Origin: Eleginops maclovinus
Taxonomy: Eukaryota > Chordata > Actinopteri > Perciformes > Eleginopidae
Reading direction: 5' to 3'
DNA: 64,000 nt
Assembly (NCBI RefSeq): GCF_036324505.1
Contig: NC_086350.1
Location: 13,686,032-13,750,031 of the forward strand
Below the pieces are notes generated by a model. That model worked only from the letters and a program-made list of their open reading frames with translations, did not search any database and had not been told where the DNA came from. Of the stretch, positions 52,701 to 64,000 are shown piece by piece; position 1 is the stretch's first letter, and every line of letters starts with the position of its first letter. The translations under genes and the position numbers were made by a program.

Positions 52701-55700
52701 GGATTTTTTTCTCTTGTGAAGGTGTTGCTCCAAGTGCTCATCATTTTGACTGGCAACTACAATTTCTTCAACCTGCTGACTTTGGCCCTCTGTCTGTCGC
52801 TTCTGGACGACCAGCATGTAAGCTTCTGGCTACGCAAGGCAGACAAGATCAGCAACAATGGTATGATTAGCATAACTGCTCTATATATCGTTTGAGTAGT
52901 TGTTTGTCCATTCCGTTAACTCACCATAATACTCTCTCCTTGATCTGCTCAGACTCCAGGCTTTGTTCGTGGCTGTGTTACCTGCTGGAGCTGGCAGTCT
53001 GGTCTCTATTGATCTTCGGATCAGTTATTTGCTTTGACCTGAAGTTGGACTCAACAAAGAACAGCATCACCTCCAGGACAGGTAGATGTGTCATTTTGGA
53101 TAGGAGCAATTTCATTTTGCTGTTTTTTGTTAACACTTTTGTCCTTTGCAGCCTTCACATACCACCAGTTTAACCAGTTTCTGCAGAAGGTCACTATCCC
53201 ATCTATCTGGATCGGTGTCCTCTCTCTCACCTGGGAGATGGTCACAGCCATGTTCAGGTATGACGTTCTGTTTGTGTTTATATTTTTGATTATGTTGCGT
53301 ATTGTACAAACATAACATAGGTAATGTGTTTTTCCAGGTGTGCATGTGTCTCCGGTTTCCTGAAGCGATTTTGGGGAACTCTGCAGTGGTCTGTGTTTGC
53401 TGCTGCCACTGCTGCTATGTTCACCATCAGTCTGGTGGGTGTTGTTAGGAACTCATCAATGGTTGAAATATCATTTCATAAGCTCCCAAAAATGATTTTA
53501 ATATGTTTTTTTATCACATATTTAGCATTCTCCCAAATATTGTTCTTCGTGGGATTTGTTTATTGCACTTTATTGCCATATTTCAGTTAATTGTGCACCC
53601 CTTATTTCTCCCAGCCTGGTTGCTGTCGCTCTTTATATATTTTGTTCTGTCCCAGGTGCCATACAGCTATATAGAGTACGACTCTCACGGCAGGCTGTGG
53701 CCCGGAGTCCGTCGGGCCTATGACCTGGTGGATCGCTTCCAGCTGGTTAACTCATACGGCCTGTTCAGAAGGATGACCGGGGTCAGTGGGCGGCCAGAGG
53801 TCGTCATCGAGGGAAGCAACGATGCAGTCTCGTGGACGGTGAGAGGAAGTAGTTCTCATCAGCATGGTTAAAATAGGATTTAATATGGCTGCTAATTATA
53901 TCTAGAGCCGATCATCAACTTATCATTAGGGGATTGAAAGTAAAATAACCAGCAACTGTTTTAATGATTTTAAATGTTTAATTAATTATCATTATAGTTA
54001 TTTTTTCATGCAACATATGCCAGAAATTAGCCTCTCAAATATGGAGATTTCCTGCTAGATATCTTTGGGTTCTGGATTGAGAAAACAAAACATACATTAG
54101 CATTAATTGAGCAAAAATAGTTTGCCTAATAATGACAGACTGCTCTACTTTTTTAAATGCGTTTAAACTTGCTGTATGAGATGCTCCCAGTTGGCATAAT
54201 CTGTAACAGTACAGTAAAACCATGGAGGCAGTAATTGACAAAATTAGTTATTCCTAACGGTATGTTCCTTTTCTTTTCCTTGTAGGAGATTGAGTTTATG
54301 TACAAGCCAGGCAACCTAAGTGCACCTCCTGCTGTGGTGACTCCTCACCAGCCACGGTTGGACTGGCAGATGTGGTTTGCTGCCCTCGGGGATCAAACAC
54401 AGGCTCCATGGTTCACCAGCCTCATGTACCGCCTGCTGCAGGGCAAGAAAGATGGTATGCATTTATTTTCTGTTTCCTGTTATTGTTTGATTTTCTTAAA
54501 GGGAAATTAAACAGATTAAAATGGGGGAGAAAAATAACACTTCATGGCTTTTTGGTTACAAACGGTGTTTAGCCATTATCAGTGTGAAATCACTGTTGTG
54601 ATAAGAAGTGAATCCCGCCCTGGGCATTTGCATCGCTGTGCTCGCACTAATGCCTTGTTAGTGTGGGACAAATCTAAACATTGTTACAATCTTGGACCAG
54701 GACTACATGTACATAAATGTTTCAATCCGCAGTGCAAAGTGTAGAAAATGTTCTGTACCCAAAATTATTCAATGTTAAATTAGCAATACAATGCAGGGAG
54801 TGTTTGTCTTAGGAACAAGCTGATCTTAACGCTTTGTTTGATGTTGTGCAGTGATAGAGTTGATCCAGACGGACGTATCACAATATCCCTTCCACCGGGA
54901 GCCCCCCGCCTACCTCAGAGCGCACCGCTACCGATACTGGTTTACTGAGCCGAAGGCTGACGGGTCAGTGCTCTCTCTCTCTCTCTGTCTCTGAGATTAC
55001 ATGCTGCAAGCACACATTGAAATGTTACTGCCAAACTCAAACTCAATAAACACCTACAAACATTGTTTATTAAATCCCTCATCCAATACCATTGTTTGTT
55101 AAGTGAGTTTATGTAGGCAATATTTGTTATTAATTTCTTCCGTTTCAAAAACTTCCTGAAAACTTCAGGATATTTAGCTTTTTTTTGACCGGTCTTTGTT
55201 GGCAGATCCTACCCAGAGCGTTGGTGGAGGCGGGTCTATGATGAGGAATTCTATCCCACAGTGCACTTGGGCAACACCTTCCTGGAAACCATGCTCACTC
55301 AGTATGGACTCAAGGTACATTTATCTATAAAACATATTTTAAAAAATATGGAAAACCAAAACATTTGTCGGTTGTAGTGCTGCACATTTACCTTTATTTT
55401 GACTGATATTGCAATTATGATATGATTCGGTATAGTTCTCATTATTATGAAATATATATATATAGTATATATATACTTAAAGATTATGGAGTGACTTTTT
55501 ACGAGAGTTTGTTTTATATGATTTTTAGGCTTGGATATCTCTGCATTACATAAAACTTAATTTAAAATTGTATTTTTGTTCTACCTTTTACTAAACAATG
55601 TGCTTCCCGCCATTTGATTATTTCACTGGTCCATATTTCGATTTAATTTAAATGGAATTAAATGAGCAGACCTAGTGGGCAGGGAATTTTACATTCCCAG

Positions 55701-56183
55701 TTGTAAATAAAGCTTGTATTAATATCCTTCTCCTTTTGTCTGTAGGACAAATCTCCACCACTTCATATGCCTAACACCACTGTTGCCAAGGGGGTGCGTT
55801 GGGTGCGCTCTCATTTGAGAGGAGTTCCTGCCCCCATACTCATCTGGACCCTCATAGCCTGCAGCGCCACCCTCTGTCTGCTCCACGGATTGCAAAGCAG
55901 TAACAAACACTCAGAAAGAACAGCTGTCACTCATAAGGCTGCTATGACCGATCACACAGCAAATGCACCTGACAGCTCTCCAGACACGGGTGGAAAGTCA
56001 GATGAAGAGGAGGAGGAGGAGGAAGATGAAGATGAAGATGGAGATGGAGGGGACTGTGAAGATGAGGTGGAGTACTGCGAAGGAGAGGAAAAAGACCCTG
56101 TTGGGGAAGACAAAGAGGAGGAGGAAGATGAGGAGGAAGACGGAATAGAAACAGAGGAGATCCTTGAAAAGAGGAAGCTTTAA
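49769..56183 (+). CDS. lmf2: Lipase maturation factor 2
   Basis: Multi-pass ER membrane protein of the LMF family, relative of LMF1, which helps lipases fold and dimerise in the ER. Exons: 49769-49862, 50766-51019, 51115-51143, 51687-51880, 52373-52551, 52722-52860, 52953-53081, 53152-53257, 53338-53434, 53656-53838, 54286-54454, 54852-54963, 55206-55314, 55746-56183. Sum 2232 nt, 743 aa (human about 707). Seen: a first membrane segment ending SLYVQIPG, the conserved block [46 protein letters not shown], and [12 protein letters not shown]...[16 protein letters not shown], all hallmarks of the family. The C-terminal exon adds a last hydrophobic segment ([16 protein letters not shown]) and then a strongly acidic tail of about 60 residues ending EKRKL. 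The start was chosen at 49769 because it gives the usual short lead before the first membrane segment. It lies 2.8 kb after the c2cd5 stop and converges on miox. Confidence 0.94.
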
Positions 56184-56268
56184 AATGAAGCTATTAATCC
56201 GACGATAAACTGTTATCACCATCTGCCTTTATAAATGTTACAAAAACGACCAAAGAAGGTATATGTGT

Positions 56269-56274
56269 TTTATT
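56269..56274 (-). terminator. miox: Possible miox polyadenylation signal
   Basis: TTTATT on the plus strand reads AATAAA for miox, about 610 nt past its stop. An ATTAAA variant lies nearer at 56532-56527. Use of either would make the miox and lmf2 3'UTRs overlap antisense. Confidence 0.3.
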
Positions 56275-56673
56275 AGTAATTCCTGATCAGCCAGTTATGG
56301 AACAAATCTACCATCTACACCTTACTGCTGTTCATGTTCCTTATATCAGTCTGTACATCATAAACCAATCACTGTTCAGCAGATCATCTAGATGTTTGTA
56401 TTTTTGAAAGAAAAGAGAAATATAATATTTTAAGTATAAGCAGGCATCTGTTTCACTCGTTAAGAGAGTAATGGTTGATGTTACTCTTTGTGTGTGTTGT
56501 TGCACAAGTGTGTGTTTACAGGTCTTTTTAATGTTACTTTGATCTTTTGATCTATCAACTAAACTAAATCACTCCACTTTAAATGTATTCCCTAGACATA
56601 TCAATTCCTCAATTCTATCAATTTAAGAAATGTTATCCCACACAAATGTATGTTTTTCTATTACATATTAAAG

Positions 56674-56679
56674 AATAAA
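56674..56679 (+). terminator. lmf2: Candidate lmf2 polyadenylation signal
   Basis: AATAAA in 'aaagaataaaatataaatg', about 490 nt after the lmf2 stop codon and about 210 nt before the miox stop codon on the other strand. Confidence 0.55.
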
Positions 56680-56887
56680 ATATAAATGATGTTCTGTACA
56701 TGTTTATCTGAAAATGCAAACTTCAGTTTTATAAATATACTTATCATTTCCAAACTTGAATTGTCGCTATATGGTCTATTTACGATTCAGTGTTGTTAAA
56801 AAGCAGTGAGCAGTGGACAAATCATTCTGAATTTCTCAAGCGTTCACTTTCTGTTTCTATATAGCGCTGCTGTTTAATTCAGTGTTT

Positions 56888-59636
56888 TCACCACTTCAGT
56901 ATTCCAGGGCAGTACTTGTCGATCAGAGACTGGTAGTACAACTTCAGCTTGTCGACGTCGGGCAGCTCCGTGGTCTTTGTGTAAAGGTCAAACTGACTGT
57001 GGAGAGGATAGAAGATGCAGCTTCAGGTCAAAGCAGTGAGCAGGATTACATGCACAGGACAAGATGCTCACTTGAACTCTTGCACCCAGGGCAGCATGCA
57101 CAGGTCTTTCTCGTTGCACAGATGCATGTAGTCTCCTTGGGAGTGCCAGGGGTAGAATGAATGGAAGCGAATCATGTACAACCCCTGCAGGAAGACAGAC
57201 AAAAGTATCACTGCTGGTGAGGTGAGAAAATATTTGCAACTTTTCTGTCTGCTTCAATTGTTTAATTCCCCAAAATATTACTTAAACATAATCCAATGTT
57301 ATAATATACTCACCTCCTCTGGGATGGAGGAGTTATTGAACTTCAAAACTCTGTAAAGATATTCTGAAGACAACAATACAAGAGATCAGGATCAAAATTG
57401 AAGAAAAACAAGAAGTTAAATGACTGTTTACTTCTGTTAAATGTTCTAGTAGATGTTTGTTTTGTGTTTTAGGGTGTCTAACCATCATGGCCCCAGGACA
57501 TGTGCACTTTGTCGAGGCCACAGTTTGGTTCATAGATCCCGAACTCAGTACTAAATAGTGTAAAAAAAATCATTACGTAACAGAAAGGTTCCCATTACTT
57601 TAAACTGCAAGCCTTTAGGTAAATAATTGTTGAACTAAAACAAGCAGGGGGTAGTATAGCAGAGTAATTTTGATCGTTTTGGCATATAAATACATAACAT
57701 CATTGTGTTTTGGAAGGACTATGAACTACACGTTCTGTATAGTTTAGAGGCAACCAATCAGAGTATGGGAAACTTAAAATACACACCCCTAGTTTTAGGG
57801 GTAGGTCATGCGCAGACTGATAAAAATACTTACTTGTAGCGAGGATTTTTCTCATCTGGGTTATCCATGAAGGTATTGTCCCTGAACACAATGGAGTTTT
57901 GAAACTTGCAGCCAACTGGGAAGGTGTCGCCTACTACCGCCCACTGCAGAACACACAAACACAAAGTATGACACATAGAATTCATTAGTTTCTCTGTATG
58001 TTTTATTTAAAATGTAGATTAGGTCAGGAGATTGTAACACTGACAAACAAATATTGAAGACCTGTCACAGAAAGAATGAGAATTTTTGGGAAAGCAAAAC
58101 ATCTAAATGAAAACCTCAGGTTAAGGGGAGGCAAATAATAAAAAAAGGGGTGACATTAAGGTTTGAGATTAACTCTGGTTTAACATTGAGCTTGCTCAGA
58201 GTCAGAAATGGTATACCACACCATGTGTCTACCTGGGGAACATCCCAAAGAGCCATTGTCTTCCCAACATCATGGATCAGACCCACCAACTGGAACCAGT
58301 CTGGGGAGGGATAGTGAATACAGCTATCAAGTATGTTCTTGTACTCAGTCTCTGTATATTTATCTCCCTCTCAGTATGGTACCATTGTCTGGGTGTGCCT
58401 GACGGATGCCCTCAGCAGTCTGGAAGGCGTGGAAGGAGTTGGGGAAATCCACATCAGGATCGGATTCGTCCACCAGCTGGTCAAGAGACATGATGGCGTC
58501 CTTCATCCCCAGCTTAGTGTGGCTGCAACCCGTCCACACCGAGTTCTGCAAAAAGGTAAGAGTCATAACATTATTGCGGAGGTTCAGTTTCAGTTTTAAC
58601 TACGATAGCACCCAAAAGAAACATTTTGAAAAAGCTTTGTATTTAACTTTCATTTAGTTTTATCCTAATTCATGTTCAAATTATATGTTTTAGAAAGCTT
58701 CTGCAGATGGTTAATGTTTATCATAACAGCTAGTGTCCATGTGCAACCAGAGGGTAAAAGTAAAAAGAAAGATAACATTCAGTGCAGACAGGACATTGAC
58801 TGGTTCCTTTCCTATGACCTTCACCTCAGAGAACAGAATGACATTTGTTTGCTTAGTCTGACAAAAGCAATCAGTCAGTCTCAACAGAATTTCACTAAAT
58901 CAGTATTCTTAAGTTCATTATTGATGTTTGACAATTGTTTTTTTTTCCAGTAACATTATAACTTCTGCTTTTGCTCCTGATTTACTCACCATTTGATTAA
59001 CAAAGTCCACCGTCTGATGAGTGTGCATCAGCTTATATGTGTTGAACACACGATCAATTAAATCTCCACTCTGAAACACACACACAAACACAATAGCGTT
59101 TTTTAGTAAATGTACATCAAATTATTTGTTTAGTTGTATTATATTTGACAATTTCTGCATTACTTAATTAACGGAAATTCGTCTGTTTAAAAAAAAAAAA
59201 CCTTAGTGGTTTTAATTGTCAACGTTCAAGATTTACTTAGATTTCTAAGTAAACCACTGGTCAACAGAGCAAATGAAGGATTATCTTCTGCTAATACAAA
59301 CAGACACCACTTTGCATCTCTGTCTTTTTAGTCTCTTGTCACTCTTTTTACCTCAAAGTTTCTGTAGCCTTCCTTCTCTTTCGTTTCATTTGTCTTCAAA
59401 TTCGGCCGATATGCCAGGGACGGATCTGGACCCTGAGAGCAGAGAAACAGAGAGCAGGAAACATCTTCAGGTTCTAAATAAAAAAACACATATGCTTTCA
59501 AAATAAAATGAAGTATTAAATGAGTATTAAAAGTAAGAATAGGCTTCATTAAAATATATTCTATAATGTTTTGATAAAATAGAAAGCATATCCAGGATAG
59601 GTATTAAGCCACACGTACGATGTTGATGACCCTCAT
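56888..59636 (-). CDS. miox: Myo-inositol oxygenase
   Basis: Cytosolic non-haem di-iron enzyme that cleaves myo-inositol with O2 to D-glucuronate, the committed step of inositol catabolism. Exons in transcript order: 59636-59619, 59432-59352, 59070-58990, 58545-58383, 58300-58233, 57943-57834, 57550-57483, 57363-57314, 57184-57072, 56996-56888. Sum 861 nt, 286 aa (mammalian about 285). All six expected iron ligands are present at positions shifted by one from the mammalian enzyme: H99 ([13 protein letters not shown]), H124 and D125 (GLIHDVGK), H195 (SWGHDEY), H221 ([10 protein letters not shown]) and D254 (NQFDLYTK). The C-terminus YCPGILKW is characteristic. The first coding exon is only 18 nt (MRVINI), joined to [10 protein letters not shown]. 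The enzyme is predicted intact. It is tail-to-tail with lmf2, as in mammals. Confidence 0.96.
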
Positions 59637-59826
59637 GGCTGACAGATGATATGTTGTGGTGGGTTGTTCCTCCTGCCGGTAAATATCCTGCTGCTTTAAA
59701 CGGTAATACCTTGTACCAGTGGAGGCCAGCGTAAAGTGTACACTAGTGTCCGGTCACACTTTAACTAAAGCTAACTTAATGGGGTACGGCGTGCTGAACT
59801 TTGGCCCTGAGTATGTTTTTGTGTGA

Positions 59827-62860
<3,034 letters not shown>

Positions 62861-62874
62861 TTGTAGGAGTGGTG

Positions 62875-63283
62875 CTAGCCGTAGCTGTGAGGACTGCGAG
62901 GGTTAATGGGGGAGGAGTCTTCCCTCCCGCTCTGTCCAATCAGCTGGTAGAGACGGTGGCTGAGGTTCTGAACCTGACAGGTACCCAGGACACACCCCAC
63001 CCTCATCAGATGACCGTGGCCTCTCGCGCCACCATTGTTGGCGTGGCGACGACCCCGTGACCCTCGCTGCCAGGCTGGCGCTTCCAATGGCACACTGTCT
63101 GTTTGGTCAAGCAACGGATCGGACCACCTCGGCGGGGGGTCTTTGTGCAACAGGGCCCTCCAGATGAAATGCCTGTCTCCCTCAGTGATGTGGTTGTCAA
63201 TGGCAGCCGAAATATCAGACATAGTCGGCATGATGACGGAGCCGGAGGACTTTTGGTATTTGGAGGTTCTCGATAAACTCAAC
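62875..63283 (-). CDS. adm2: Adrenomedullin 2 (intermedin), last exon, partial
   Basis: Secreted peptide hormone precursor of the calcitonin/CGRP family, acting on CLR-RAMP receptors to control vascular tone and fluid balance. One exon of 409 nt is present, from acceptor ctgtatttcag at 63284 to TAG at 62877-62875. It enters in phase 2, so the signal peptide exon or exons lie beyond 64000 or were not recognised. Seen: an acidic propeptide part, a dibasic cleavage site GSRGRR, then the mature region HANNGGARGHGHLMRVG, the six-residue disulfide ring CVLGTC, the helix-like QVQNLSHRLYQLIG, and the C-terminus PRSPHSYG, whose final Gly would supply the amide. This is nearly identical to the human ADM2 core. 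The upstream poly-CV frame on this strand is a CA-repeat artefact and is not the N-terminus. Fish have adm2 a/b copies; the copy is not assigned. Confidence 0.93.
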
Positions 63284-63332
63284 CTGAAATACAGTGAAAG
63301 AGAGAGAGAATGTTTAGATGCAATGCAAGAGC

Positions 63333-63350
63333 AGTAACACACACACACAC

Positions 63351-63407
<57 letters not shown>
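63333..63407. repeat. (CA)n microsatellite in adm2 intron
   Basis: About 36 CA units with one AA interruption, starting about 50 nt upstream (on the minus strand) of the adm2 exon acceptor. It supplies UG repeats in the adm2 pre-mRNA just before that exon. Confidence 0.95.
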
Positions 63408-63409
<2 letters not shown>

Positions 63410-64000
63410 TATTCACATATAATGCTGGGCAGTCATGCGCATGTCGCCTGCATGTGTTTCTGAGTTAAACTGAAATGCCTCACAGGAAATCAGGCTTGTA
63501 CTGCATGAATGTAGTGGTTCCTTTTTTTGAGGAAAAAAACTAACAACAGGATTGAGTAAAGTTGCTGAAAGGGTAAAAGTGTACTTGTACAGCTCATTTA
63601 TCCAGCCTTTGATGGTCTTATTGGCCATTTTTGATCAGTTTATTTATATTTGTCCTTCTGGGGATCCATATCTCCAGAAAGCCTATATGCTATATTTAAA
63701 ACACTAATATAATTCCAGCAAAATGACAGTTTTGGTGAATACCAAAAACAACAGAGTCAGTATTGGACTTGCATTTGCCAGGTAACCAGAAACACAACTA
63801 TAAAGGAGTGATAGTGTTGCTTTGTGCTCAACTGTTTGAACCTAAGGATATTTGAAAAGCTAGTTCATAGTGGATTCTCCGATAGCCGTTGTAGGCGGAA
63901 GTGCCTTCAGGAGCTCATATGGCAGACATTTGTATGAAACTTTGCCACAACGAGGGCCAGCAATCAACACAAGCTTCTCACTGTAACATTGAAAGCCACC
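63410..64000. other. adm2 upstream intron, no exon recognised
   Basis: On the minus strand this should be intron and possibly upstream exons of adm2. No frame with a hydrophobic signal peptide followed by a phase-2 donor was found, so the 5' part of the gene is probably outside the window. Confidence 0.45.

Noticed and set aside
63284..63405. Poly-CV N-terminus fused in frame to the adm2 exon
   Set aside because: It is translation of intronic CA repeat above a clear splice acceptor; a hormone precursor needs a signal peptide instead.

Overview
This window looks like nuclear DNA from a teleost fish, probably a percomorph. The genes are intron-rich vertebrate genes with GT-AG splice sites. The DNA is AT-rich and loaded with long (CA)n/(TG)n tracts. 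Several dispersed repeats resemble families common in ray-finned fish. I saw no prokaryotic or viral gene content. Exon models below were built by hand from reading frame, splice phase and remembered similarity to vertebrate proteins. Every listed exon joins in phase.

Layout, left to right: 1-2590 is upstream flank. b4galnt3 (+, CDS 2591-18583, 20 exons, about 1100 aa) encodes a Golgi LacdiNAc-forming GalNAc transferase. 20150-22210 is intergenic and holds a teleost-type interspersed repeat. A slow-type troponin I gene (-, 24011-22420, 8 coding exons, 195 aa) includes a proposed 4-nt microexon. 24100-27700 is intergenic. c2cd5 (+, CDS 28322-46991, about 28 coding exons) encodes a C2-domain protein linked to insulin-stimulated GLUT4 traffic; its low-complexity linker carries several phase-compatible optional exons. 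lmf2 (+, 49769-56183, 14 exons, 743 aa) encodes an ER lipase maturation factor. miox (-, 59636-56888, 10 exons, 286 aa) encodes myo-inositol oxygenase and converges on lmf2. The last coding exon of adm2 (-, 63283-62875) gives the adrenomedullin-2/intermedin mature peptide; its upstream exons lie beyond the window.

The genes are independent transcription units and not a pathway. Their order is informative: adm2-miox-lmf2 is the order on human 22q13.33, while b4galnt3 and c2cd5 are both on human 12p. The fish block therefore joins pieces that are on two chromosomes in humans. No previously undescribed defence-like or mobile system was found. The points most worth checking are the c2cd5 alternative-exon cluster with UG-repeat splice acceptors, the troponin I microexon, the three internal repeats in C2CD5, and an acidic-tyrosine/polybasic element in B4GALNT3.
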